Assembly (NCBI GenBank): GCA_021413535.1
Contig: JAIOQF010000047.1
Coordinates: forward strand, 1-28,039
Reading direction: 5' to 3'
Length of the DNA stretch: 28,039 nucleotides
Source: Verrucomicrobiota bacterium
Lineage (GTDB): Bacteria; Verrucomicrobiota; Verrucomicrobiia; Verrucomicrobiales; Verrucomicrobiaceae
The notes under the pieces are model-generated. The model made no database searches and was not told the DNA's origin. It saw nothing but the letters and a program-made list of their open reading frames with translations. This document shows positions 16,346 through 24,023 of the stretch, in pieces. How positions within the stretch are numbered: position 1 is the first letter of the stretch; each line of letters begins with the position of its first letter. Both the position numbers and the translations under genes were made by a program.

Positions 16346-16373
16346 GGTTCAAGGTTCAAGGTTCAAGGTTCAA
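16346..16373. repeat. Four tandem GGTTCAA heptamers
   Basis: Four perfect copies of GGTTCAA lie head to tail (16346-16352, 16353-16359, 16360-16366 and 16367-16373) in the divergent region between the GT4 gene and the thioesterase gene. The complementary heptamer TTGAACC occurs at 16407-16413 and 16421-16427, so the two parts can pair. Confidence 0.9.
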
Positions 16374-16406
16374 CGTGCCGCCCATTCGCGCTGCTGCAAT
16401 TATTCC

Positions 16407-16456
16407 TTGAACCCGAACCTTTGAACCTGAACTCTTCAACCCTTCAACCCTTCAAC
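16407..16456. repeat. TTGAACC and TTCAACCC repeats, opposing arm
   Basis: Two TTGAACC heptamers (16407-16413 and 16421-16427) and three TTCAACCC octamers, the last partial (16435-16442, 16443-16450, 16451-16456). The heptamers are the reverse complement of the tandem block at 16346-16373. The octamers end four bases before the ATG at 16460, so they occupy the leader of the thioesterase gene. Confidence 0.85.
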
Positions 16457-16459
16457 TTT

Positions 16460-16888
16460 ATGCAAACCCCCACCATTACCACCCACGAGGAAGTCATGTT
16501 CTTTGACACCGACTGCGGCGGAGTCGTCCACAACCTCGCCTACTTGCGCATGATCGAAACCGCGCGCACCCGCCTCGCAACCAAGCTGGGCCTGAATTTG
16601 CGCGAGATGGCGCATACCCATCTTTATCCCGTGCTGGTGCGCACCGAGATCGACTACCGCAAGCCCACGAAGCTCGGTGATGAACTAATCATCCATGGAA
16701 AGCTGGACAGCATCGAGCGCGCCCGCTTCTGGTGCAGCTTCGAGATGCGGCGCAAGGACGAGGATGCATTGTTAATCACCTGCAAGCAGTCGCTCGCTCT
16801 CGTGCAGATGCCCCAGGGCAAGCCCATGCGTCTGCCTGCGGACTGGAAAGAAAAATATGCGCATCTCATGGCGGCCACCATGAAATGA
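16460..16888 (+). CDS. Acyl-CoA thioesterase (YbgC / 4-hydroxybenzoyl-CoA thioesterase-like hotdog fold)
   Basis: Hydrolyses an acyl-CoA thioester. The 142-residue product has the YbgC-type start EVMFFDTDCGGVVHNLAYLR with the DTD motif (16-18, holding the catalytic Asp), Tyr28 and Glu33 in the helix, followed by DYRKPTKLGDELIIHGKLDS in the hotdog sheet. The frame is open back to 16157, but the upstream part is antisense to the GT4 gene and crosses the repeat block; ATG 16460 gives the normal family length. The substrate is unknown; YbgC in other bacteria sits with tol-pal genes, which are not present here. The zincin gene starts 9 bases after its stop. Confidence 0.9.
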   Translation: MQTPTITTHEEVMFFDTDCGGVVHNLAYLRMIETARTRLATKLGLNLREMAHTHLYPVLVRTEIDYRKPTKLGDELIIHGKLDSIERARFWCSFEMRRKDEDALLITCKQSLALVQMPQGKPMRLPADWKEKYAHLMAATMK

Positions 16889-16897
16889 AATCGCGCC

Positions 16898-17275
16898 ATG
16901 CCCGTCGCCTTCGCAAAACTCCTCCGTCTCGCCGAGACGGAAGTCGCCCGCGCCCAGAGCCGTCTACCCGCCGATGTGCGCGCCGCAGCGGACGAGTGCG
17001 CCGTGCAATTTGAAACCATCGACGACTCGCTCGATGCGGATGAGTCGCTTGATGATGATCTGCTCGGTTTGTTCGAAGGCATGAACCGGCTCGACCCCCT
17101 GCCCTCCGGGCCCGACGACAGGCCGCGCATCCGATTATTTCTCGACAATCTCTGGGACTACTCTGACGGAGACGAATTAATGTTCCGCAGGGAAGTGCGC
17201 ACGACTTATCTCCACGAGCTGGGTCACTATCTCGGCTGGGACGAAGCGCAGATCGAAGCGCTCGGACTCGGCTAG
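16898..17275 (+). CDS. Zincin-type metallopeptidase (Zincin_1 / DUF1025 family)
   Basis: A 125-residue cytoplasmic protein (no signal peptide) with an acidic middle and a C-terminal HELGHYLGWDE (106-116), the HExxHxxGxxE zinc site of minimal zincins: His106, Glu107, His110 and Glu116. Length and motif position match the Zincin_1 family, whose substrates are mostly unknown. It begins 9 bases after the thioesterase stop, so the two are probably one transcript. Its TAG stop overlaps that of the convergent L,D-transpeptidase in a shared CTAG (17272-17275). Confidence 0.88.
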   Translation: MPVAFAKLLRLAETEVARAQSRLPADVRAAADECAVQFETIDDSLDADESLDDDLLGLFEGMNRLDPLPSGPDDRPRIRLFLDNLWDYSDGDELMFRREVRTTYLHELGHYLGWDEAQIEALGLG

Positions 17276-17868
17276 TGCACCACCTCCACCGGCATCCCGA
17301 CGTAGGCGTTTTCGTAAAATTTCTTCACCACACCGCGATCCATCCGGATGCAGCCGTGGCTTGCGGGATAGCCGGGAAGATACCCCTCGTGCATGCCCAC
17401 GCCGTCACTGCGCAGTCGCATGAACCAAGGCATCGGCGCCGGCACATAACGGCAGCCCGCCGGAACCGGCGTGCGCGGTGTGGCGTCATCGTTCACCACC
17501 TTTTGCGCGCCGTCCTCTATCCACCCGTAACTCGACGACTTGTGGGTCGGGTCTTTCTCCATGATCTTGTAATTCCCCGGCGGTGTATTTCGGCCCTCCT
17601 TGCCCGTAGCGATCGCCGCGACACCGATCACATGATTGCCCCGGTAGAACTGCGCTACCTGTCTTTTCAAATCCACCACGATGCGTGGCGCACCCTGGGA
17701 ACCATCATCATCCCAGTAAGACACCTGCTCTCCCACCCCGAGCGAAGGCGGAGCCTGCGGTGCTGCGCCACCCAGTCCAACAAGATAGTCAGCCCCTTGT
17801 TGTTGTGGTGACTCGCAGGAAGCGAGCAAAAAGATTCCGAGGACGGCAAACAAAGAAATGATTTTCAT
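17272..17868 (-). CDS. L,D-transpeptidase lipoprotein (YkuD domain)
   Basis: Probably forms L,D cross-links in peptidoglycan or attaches proteins to it, in the periplasm. From ATG 17868 the protein has 198 residues: a lipoprotein signal (1-17) with lipobox LASC (15-18), a short linker, then the YkuD domain beginning around PRIVVDLKRQVAQFYRGNHV, with TPPGNYKI, GVGMHEGY and the catalytic SHGCIRMD (His171, Cys173). The frame is open to 17895, but the extra nine residues precede the signal peptide. It sits near the NodB deacetylase and other envelope genes of the window, though on a separate transcript. Convergent with the zincin gene, sharing the stop region. Confidence 0.93.
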   Translation of the reverse strand: MKIISLFAVLGIFLLASCESPQQQGADYLVGLGGAAPQAPPSLGVGEQVSYWDDDGSQGAPRIVVDLKRQVAQFYRGNHVIGVAAIATGKEGRNTPPGNYKIMEKDPTHKSSSYGWIEDGAQKVVNDDATPRTPVPAGCRYVPAPMPWFMRLRSDGVGMHEGYLPGYPASHGCIRMDRGVVKKFYENAYVGMPVEVVH

Positions 17869-17982
17869 AAATTCAGCGGGCGCATCGTGCCCCATTCAGG
17901 TGAAACTTCAAGTTCGACACTGCGTCCGTTTGCCCCCAGCACACGAATCGCTACCATTCCCGTTCCGCCCATTGAATTGCTC

Positions 17983-20900
17983 ATGTCTCATCCTCGTCCG
18001 CTTAAACCCGTCCCTGACGCGATCCAAATTCGCGGCGTGCGACAGAATAATCTGAAGGGCTTCGATCTTGATCTGCCGCTCGGTAAACTCAACGTCATCA
18101 CGGGACCGAGCGGTTCCGGTAAGTCATCACTCGCGTTCGACACCATCTACGCGGAGGGCCAGCGACGCTACGTCGAAACGTTCTCACCCTACACACGGCA
18201 GTTCTTCGAGCGCATGGACAAGCCGAAAGTGGACGCCATCATCGGCATCCCGCCGGCCATCGCCATTGAACAGATCAACAACATCCGCTCCACGCGCAGC
18301 ACCGTCGGCACCATCACCGAGATCAATGATTACTTGAAGATGCTTTTTCCGCGCCTCGCGGAAGGTGTATGCCCCGAGTGCGCGCGACCCGTCAAACCAG
18401 AGAGCGCGGAGTCGATTCAGCGCTCATTGCTGAGCGATCACGCAGGAAAATCCGCCCTTATTCTCTTCGGAGTGCCTGTGCCGGCTGATTCGAAAGTTGA
18501 GGACTTCTTCGCCTTCCTCCAATCACAGGGATACACACGTGTCTTGCTTTTCGGCGAGGTGATTCGCACCGAAGAGCCGTCTGCTTTTGGAAAACGAAAA
18601 CTGCCCGCTGTGGTTCAGGTCGTGCAGGATCGCATCACACTTGATGAACCAAACAAGTCGCGCCTGACCGAGGCCATCGAAGCCGCACTGCGCTTTGGCA
18701 AAGGCACGGTGAGCGTCTCATTTCCTCAAGCCTCAAGCTCCAAGCCTCCAACTGGCATCGTCAGCTTCTCCACCGACTGGCGCTGCGCGGACTGTGATAT
18801 TAAACTCCCAGCTCCCACGCCCGGCCTCTTCAGCTTCAACAACCCCATCGGCGCCTGTTCTACTTGTCGCGGGTTCGGTCGCACACTCGGCTTAGATTTG
18901 ACCAAGGCGATGCCCGATGAATCGCTCAGCATCCGCGAGGGACTGATCAAAGCATTCAGCGGTGACTCTTACAAAGACTGCCAGAACGATCTCATCAAAT
19001 GCGCCAAGAATCGCGGAGTCGACATTGATTTGCCCTACGATGAATTCAGCGCCACCGATAAAAAGTGGCTTATCGAAGGCGACCGCAGCGATCCCGAAGC
19101 CGCTTATAACGCCGGTGAATGGTATGGCGTGCGCGGATTTTTCAAATGGCAGGAATCTCGCGCTTATAAAATGCATGTGCGCGTTTTTCTCAGCCGTTAC
19201 CGCGCCTACACGACGTGTCACGAATGCAACGGTGGACGCTTGAAGAAAGAGGCGCTGCATTATCGCGTCGAGGGCAAAACGCTTCACGACTTGTGGCAGA
19301 TGCCAGTCTGCGAGCTGCTGCCGAACATGAAATCGTGGAAAATTGGCGATCAAGACAAGGCCGCGAAGATGCTGCGTGATGAAGTGGCTTCGCGCCTAAG
19401 TTATCTCGAGCGGGCTGGCTTGGGCTACTTGAATCTTGATCGCCAGACCCGCACGTTGAGCGGCGGTGAACTGCAACGCGTCAATCTCACCACCTGCCTC
19501 GGCGCCTCGCTTGTGAACACGCTGTTCGTGCTCGATGAACCAAGCATCGGCCTCCATCCGCGCGACATCGGCCGCTTGATCGGCGTCATGGAAGGCATGC
19601 GCGACAAGGGCAACACGCTACTCGTTGTCGAGCATGAAGAAGCCGTGATGCGTGCCGCAGACAATCTTGTCGAGATCGGTCCCGGTCGTGGCGAGAAAGG
19701 CGGCGAACTCGTCTTCAGCGGGCCACTTGCAAACCTGCGCCAGAAACACGGCACGCTCACCGGCGACTACTTGTTCGGACGCAAAAGCATCCCCGTTCCA
19801 ACCAAACGTCGCACCGTTAAGCGCGGCCAATCGCTACGCATCGTTGGCGCACGACAGCACAATCTAAAAAATCTCACCATCGAGATTCCACTCGGCGTGC
19901 TCTGTTGCATCAGCGGCGTCAGCGGCAGCGGCAAGAGCACGCTAGTGCATGATGTGCTTTACCGGAACTTGCTGCGCCAGCGCGGCGAAAACATTGAAGA
20001 CGAGCCCGGCCTAGTAAAGTCCATCGAAGGCAGCGACAAGGTCGGCACCGTCGTCATGGTGGATCAGAGCCCGCTGGCGCGCACGCCGCGGAGCACGCCC
20101 GCGGTTTATGTAGGTGCGTTCGACGCCATCCGTCAGCTCTTTGCCGAAACCGAGGACGCGAAAGCCGAAGGCATCACGCCAGGATTCTTCAGTTTCAATA
20201 GTGGCGACGGACGCTGCGAACGCTGCTGGGGCAACGGCTACGAGAAAATCGAGATGCAGTTCCTGAGCGATCTCTATGTCACATGCCCCGAATGCGAGGG
20301 CAAACGCTACCAGCCCCATGCGCTGCGCATCAAACTCGAGGGCAAGAGCATCCACGACGTGCTCGGCATGACAATCGAAGATTCGATGACATTCTTTGAA
20401 GAACAAAGCTCGAAGAAAGCCAAATCCGTCGTGAAGTCGATGCACCTGCTCTGCGAAGCGGGCCTCGGCTACCTGCGTCTCGGCCAGCCGCTTAATACCT
20501 TGTCCGGCGGTGAAGCACAGCGCTTAAAACTCATCGGTCATCTGCTGGAACCCGAATCTTCCGACAAGAAGACGCTCTTCTTGCTCGACGAGCCCACCAC
20601 CGGTTTGCACTTCGACGACATCGCGCTGTTGGTGAAACTCCTGCAGCGGCTCGTGAACGAAGGCCACAGCATACTGGTCATCGAGCACAACATCGAGGTC
20701 ATCAAATGTGCCGACTGGGTCATCGACCTCGGCCCTGAAGCGGGAGCGACCGGCGGAGAGCTCGTCGTCGCTGGAACGCCGGAGGAAGTTGCGGCGTGTG
20801 ACAAATCGTGGACTGGAAAATACCTCGCGCCCGTTCTGCTCGAACGAAACGGCGCAGCTCGAAGCACCACCACTTTGCTTGCCTCCGTTATCGCAGAGGA

Positions 20901-21021
20901 ACCCGCCGAGTATCGCGCGTCATCATCGCTCGTAGTCCGGCCTTTAGGCCGTCAGTCTTCTCCGGTTCCGCCTGAAGGCGGGACTACAAACTCCATCAGC
21001 ATCGCTCGATATCCCGCGTGA
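17983..21021 (+). CDS. uvrA: Excinuclease ABC subunit A, first half of a PVC-type tandem UvrA
   Basis: Damage-recognition ATPase of nucleotide excision repair. From ATG 17983 (the frame is open to 17887, but the earlier codons lack similarity) the ORF has 1012 residues and alone contains a full UvrA: GVRQNNLKG and Walker A GPSGSGKSS (41-49), signature LSGGELQR (about 492), Walker B LFVLDEPSIGLH (about 514), second Walker A GVSGSGKST (about 645), zinc module CERC...CPEC (about 745-771), signature LSGGEAQR (about 840) and LFLLDEPTTGLH (about 865). The last ~30 residues are encoded by the palindromic element at 20924-21008 and are out of family. The next ORF encodes a second UvrA in another frame; together they correspond to the double-length UvrA of PVC bacteria. 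Confidence 0.93.
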   Translation: MSHPRPLKPVPDAIQIRGVRQNNLKGFDLDLPLGKLNVITGPSGSGKSSLAFDTIYAEGQRRYVETFSPYTRQFFERMDKPKVDAIIGIPPAIAIEQINNIRSTRSTVGTITEINDYLKMLFPRLAEGVCPECARPVKPESAESIQRSLLSDHAGKSALILFGVPVPADSKVEDFFAFLQSQGYTRVLLFGEVIRTEEPSAFGKRKLPAVVQVVQDRITLDEPNKSRLTEAIEAALRFGKGTVSVSFPQASSSKPPTGIVSFSTDWRCADCDIKLPAPTPGLFSFNNPIGACSTCRGFGRTLGLDLTKAMPDESLSIREGLIKAFSGDSYKDCQNDLIKCAKNRGVDIDLPYDEFSATDKKWLIEGDRSDPEAAYNAGEWYGVRGFFKWQESRAYKMHVRVFLSRYRAYTTCHECNGGRLKKEALHYRVEGKTLHDLWQMPVCELLPNMKSWKIGDQDKAAKMLRDEVASRLSYLERAGLGYLNLDRQTRTLSGGELQRVNLTTCLGASLVNTLFVLDEPSIGLHPRDIGRLIGVMEGMRDKGNTLLVVEHEEAVMRAADNLVEIGPGRGEKGGELVFSGPLANLRQKHGTLTGDYLFGRKSIPVPTKRRTVKRGQSLRIVGARQHNLKNLTIEIPLGVLCCISGVSGSGKSTLVHDVLYRNLLRQRGENIEDEPGLVKSIEGSDKVGTVVMVDQSPLARTPRSTPAVYVGAFDAIRQLFAETEDAKAEGITPGFFSFNSGDGRCERCWGNGYEKIEMQFLSDLYVTCPECEGKRYQPHALRIKLEGKSIHDVLGMTIEDSMTFFEEQSSKKAKSVVKSMHLLCEAGLGYLRLGQPLNTLSGGEAQRLKLIGHLLEPESSDKKTLFLLDEPTTGLHFDDIALLVKLLQRLVNEGHSILVIEHNIEVIKCADWVIDLGPEAGATGGELVVAGTPEEVAACDKSWTGKYLAPVLLERNGAARSTTTLLASVIAEEPAEYRASSSLVVRPLGRQSSPVPPEGGTTNSISIARYPA
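18724..18751. repeat. In-frame heptamer repeats inside the first UvrA half
   Basis: Four seven-base units, CCTCAAG, CCTCAAG, CTCCAAG and CCTCCAA, lie head to tail inside the uvrA coding sequence and encode part of a Pro/Ser-rich loop (FPQASSSKPPTG) between conserved blocks. The period of seven is out of step with codons, which suggests the DNA repeat came first. Compare 16346-16373 and 22693-22713. Confidence 0.7.
20924..21008. mobile_element. REP-like double-palindromic element with 9-bp direct repeats, splitting the tandem uvrA
   Basis: Direct repeats CATCGCTCG (20924-20932 and 21000-21008) flank 67 bases. Inside are two 20-base arms, 20932-20951 and 20968-20987, that are complementary at 17 of 20 positions (outer GTAGTCC / GGACTAC is perfect). 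Each arm is itself palindromic around GGCCTTTAGGCC or CGCCTGAAGGCG. No ORF for a transposase is present, so this is a non-autonomous REP- or MITE-like element. Deleting one direct repeat plus the 67 bases (76 bases) fuses both UvrA frames. The other interpretation, a plain short duplication, does not explain the palindromes. Confidence 0.75.
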
Positions 21022-21034
21022 TCAGCTCGTCGTC

Positions 21035-23569
21035 GTGACCGGATTGAGCGGCTCCGGCAAGTCATCACTCGCGTTTGATCTCGTGTTTGCCGAAGGCCAG
21101 CGGCGCTTCCTCGACAGCATGTCGGTCTATGCGCGGACCTTTGTCGAGCAGATGGAAAAGCCCGAGGTGGACTTAATCACGGGAGTGCCACCCACCGTGG
21201 CCATCGAGCAGCGTGTCTCGCGCGGCAGCGGCAAGAGCACCGTCGCCACCATCACCGAAGTTTATCATTTCCTTCGTCTGCTCTTTTCCAAAGTGGGCAC
21301 GCAATACTGCCCGGACTGCAACATCGCCGTGGAAAAGCAGAGCGTCAGCGCCGTGGTGAAAATCGTCGAAGACCTCGCGCAGAGATCGCTCATTCACATC
21401 ATGGCCCCGCTCGTGAAAGCGCGGAAGGGCTTTCACAACGAAGTCGCCGAGTTCGCACGCAAGCAGGGCATCGATACCTTGCTCGTGGACGGCACATTCC
21501 GCGACACTGCGAACTTCTCGCGGCTCGAACGGTTCAAAGAACACACCATCGACGCGGTCATCACGCGCACTGAGCGCGGCATGAGCGCCCTGGCGTTGCG
21601 GCCCTTCATTGAGAAAGCGCTGAAGATGGGCAAGGGCACTCTGAAGCTGCGGCTGCCAGACAAATCCATCCAGGTGCTCAACACCGCGATGAGTTGTCCA
21701 AACTGCGCAATGTCGTTTGAGGAGCTCGATCCGCGACTGTTCTCGTTCAACAGTCCGCATGGCTGGTGCAAGGTGTGCCGTGGATTCGGCGTCACCGTCG
21801 CTCACCAAACGGAAACGGAACGCCGTGACGACATTTCATTGCTCGAAGCCGAAATGGAAGAGGAGCGAAAATTCAACAGCGAGGAACATTCGCACGTCGT
21901 ATGCCCCGCGTGCCACGGCAGCCGAATCAATCCCATCGCCCGCGCCGTCCAGGTCAAGGGGGTGCGGCTTGAACAGCTCGTTGCGTTGTCTGCCGAGCGC
22001 GGCGGCCAAGCTGTATCACAGTTGAAATTCACCGGCACGCAGGGCGAGATTGCGCGCGACATCTTGAAGGAGATCGAACAGCGCCTGCGCTTCATGCGCG
22101 AGGTTGGCTTGGGTTACCTGCAACTCAACCGCAGCGCCGACACCCTCAGCGGCGGCGAGGCCCAGCGCATCCGTCTGGCATCACAGCTCGGCTCGAATCT
22201 GCGCGGCGTATTGTATGTCCTCGATGAGCCGACCATCGGCCTTCATCCGCGCGACAATAAAGCTTTGCTCAACACGCTTATCGCCTTGCGTGACAAGGGC
22301 AATTCACTGCTCGTCGTCGAGCACGATGAAGAAACCATGCGTCGCGCCGACACCATCATTGATCTCGGCCCCGGCGCTGGACGCTTCGGCGGTGAAGTCA
22401 CGGCGATGGGCACGATTAAAGAAATCCAGAAGAACAAAGCCAGTGTCACCGGCAAATCATTGCGCGAAGTGATGAAGCATCCGCTGCGCGGAGAACGACG
22501 TGCGTTACCGAAGAGAAATGCAAAGGATGGATGGCTGAAACTCGCAGGCGCGAGCGCGAACAACTTGAAGAATGTCGACGTCAGCATTCCGCTCGGTCGT
22601 TTGACCATCCTTACCGGCGTGAGTGGCAGCGGAAAAAGTTCCCTGATGCGCGCCTCGTTGCATCCCGCCGTGAAGAACGCACTCGCCAAACCGAGAACCA
22701 AGAACCAGGAACCTAGAAGTTACACCTCCATCAGTGGCGCCGAACACATCACCGCTGTCTACGAGGTCGATCAATCACCCATCGGCAAAACCTCCCGCTC
22801 CTGCCCCGCGACCTACGTCGGCATCCTTGATGACATTCGAAAATTGTTCGCGCAGCTTCCCGCAGCCCGCGCGCGTGGTTTTGAGGCTGGCCGCTTCTCC
22901 TTCAACACCGAAGGCGGTCGCTGCGAAACCTGCGGCGGCAACGGCGAGATCAAAGTGGAGATGAACTTCCTGCCGACTACACGCGTGCATTGTGAAATGT
23001 GTCACGGCCTGCGCTTCAATGCCGCCACATTGGAAATCGAATATGCCGGGAAGAACATCGGCCAGGTTCTCCGCATGAGCATCACCGAAGCCGCCGAATT
23101 TTTCAGCAGCATTCCCCGGGTCCAGCGACCACTGCAACTGCTGGCCGACACCGGACTCGGTTATCTCCAACTCGGCCAGCCCAGCCCCACCCTGAGCGGC
23201 GGCGAGGCCCAGCGTTTGAAGCTTGTCACCGAACTCAACGCCGGTCAGGGTCGCAGCTTCACCGAAAAAATGAAGGGACTGAAGACTGACAAGCGCAATC
23301 TTTATCTCATCGAAGAACCCACCATCGGCCTGCACCACGCCGACGTCCGACGCCTGATCGATGTTTTGCATCGCCTCGTCGATGAAGGCCACACCGTGGT
23401 CGTCATCGAACACGAATTGAACGTCATCGCCGAAGCCGACTACCTGATCGACATCGGCCCCGAGGCTGGCGAACGCGGCGGCGAAGTGGTGGCCACCGGC
23501 ACCCCAGAGGAAGTCGCGAAGTGCAAAAAGAGCCGGACGGCGCCATTCTTAAAGACAATGCTTGCCTGA
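21035..23569 (+). CDS. uvrA: Excinuclease ABC subunit A, second half of the tandem UvrA (lacks its own N-terminus)
   Basis: A second, nearly complete UvrA (844 residues from GTG 21035). It has Walker A GLSGSGKSS (3-11), YCPDC, zinc modules CPNC...CKVC and CPACHG, LSGGEAQRIRL (about 371), LYVLDEPTIGLH (about 393), second Walker A GVSGSGKSS (about 528), CETC...CEMC (630-656), LSGGEAQRLKL (about 720) and LYLIEEPTIGLH (about 756; Walker B Asp is Glu here). The family strand LDIPRDQLVV is encoded just upstream in the same frame (21005-21034), but that frame has no ATG or GTG back to its stop at 20945-20947. So GTG 21035 would start only one codon before the Walker A loop, and normal translation probably needs fusion to the first half. 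It is broken by the element at 20924-21008. Confidence 0.88.
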   Translation: MTGLSGSGKSSLAFDLVFAEGQRRFLDSMSVYARTFVEQMEKPEVDLITGVPPTVAIEQRVSRGSGKSTVATITEVYHFLRLLFSKVGTQYCPDCNIAVEKQSVSAVVKIVEDLAQRSLIHIMAPLVKARKGFHNEVAEFARKQGIDTLLVDGTFRDTANFSRLERFKEHTIDAVITRTERGMSALALRPFIEKALKMGKGTLKLRLPDKSIQVLNTAMSCPNCAMSFEELDPRLFSFNSPHGWCKVCRGFGVTVAHQTETERRDDISLLEAEMEEERKFNSEEHSHVVCPACHGSRINPIARAVQVKGVRLEQLVALSAERGGQAVSQLKFTGTQGEIARDILKEIEQRLRFMREVGLGYLQLNRSADTLSGGEAQRIRLASQLGSNLRGVLYVLDEPTIGLHPRDNKALLNTLIALRDKGNSLLVVEHDEETMRRADTIIDLGPGAGRFGGEVTAMGTIKEIQKNKASVTGKSLREVMKHPLRGERRALPKRNAKDGWLKLAGASANNLKNVDVSIPLGRLTILTGVSGSGKSSLMRASLHPAVKNALAKPRTKNQEPRSYTSISGAEHITAVYEVDQSPIGKTSRSCPATYVGILDDIRKLFAQLPAARARGFEAGRFSFNTEGGRCETCGGNGEIKVEMNFLPTTRVHCEMCHGLRFNAATLEIEYAGKNIGQVLRMSITEAAEFFSSIPRVQRPLQLLADTGLGYLQLGQPSPTLSGGEAQRLKLVTELNAGQGRSFTEKMKGLKTDKRNLYLIEEPTIGLHHADVRRLIDVLHRLVDEGHTVVVIEHELNVIAEADYLIDIGPEAGERGGEVVATGTPEEVAKCKKSRTAPFLKTMLA
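22693..22713. repeat. In-frame NNGAACC heptamers inside the second UvrA half
   Basis: Three seven-base units, GAGAACC, AAGAACC and AGGAACC, lie head to tail (22693-22713) and encode part of a Lys/Arg-rich loop (KPRTKNQEPRS) after the second Walker A. They share the GAACC core with the TTGAACC heptamers at 16407 and 16421. This loop is variable in UvrA, so the repeat can be tolerated. Confidence 0.65.
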
Positions 23570-23595
23570 TTGCGTGGCGTCGTCCTCACTGCGTC

Positions 23596-24018
23596 ATGCC
23601 CACCCTCGGACTCGTCGCCCATGACCATCGTAAACCCGCGCTCGTGCGCTGGGTGAAAGAGCATCGCGAGCAGCTCGCCGCATGGAGCCTATGCGCCACG
23701 GGAACGACGGGCGCGTTGGTTGAGAAGGAAACTGGTCTACCGGTGAAAAAATTTCTCAGTGGACCGCTTGGTGGCGATTTACAGATCGGCACGGAGATCG
23801 CTGAGCAGCGGATGGATATACTAATCTTTTTCTGGGATCCACTGGAGTCACAGCCGCATGATCCAGATGTGAAGGCGCTCCTCCGCGTGGCCGTGCTGTG
23901 GAATGTTCCGGTGGCGATGAGCGAGGCCTCGGCGGATTTGCTGCTGCGCGGCCTGGCGCAGGGCGATTACCAGCGGCGGGTTCCGGATCATTCAAACTAC
24001 CGTGCTCGCACGTTGTAG
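23596..24018 (+). CDS. mgsA: Methylglyoxal synthase
   Basis: Converts dihydroxyacetone phosphate to methylglyoxal and phosphate, a glycolytic overflow bypass. The 140-residue product aligns along its whole length with E. coli MgsA as I recall it: LVAHDH (6-11, with His9), ATGTTGALVE (34-43), SGPLGGDLQIG (55-65, catalytic Asp61), FFWDPLESQPHDPDVKALLR (78-97, His88 and Asp91), NVPVAMSEASAD, and the C-terminal VPDHSNYRARTL. The frame is open back to 23521 inside uvrA; ATG 23596 gives the normal start. It lies 26 bases after the uvrA stop, so it probably shares that transcript. It is convergent with the homoserine dehydrogenase gene; the palindrome GTAGCC-C-GGCTAC (24015-24027) holds both stop codons. 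Confidence 0.95.
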   Translation: MPTLGLVAHDHRKPALVRWVKEHREQLAAWSLCATGTTGALVEKETGLPVKKFLSGPLGGDLQIGTEIAEQRMDILIFFWDPLESQPHDPDVKALLRVAVLWNVPVAMSEASADLLLRGLAQGDYQRRVPDHSNYRARTL

Positions 24019-24023
24019 CCCGG

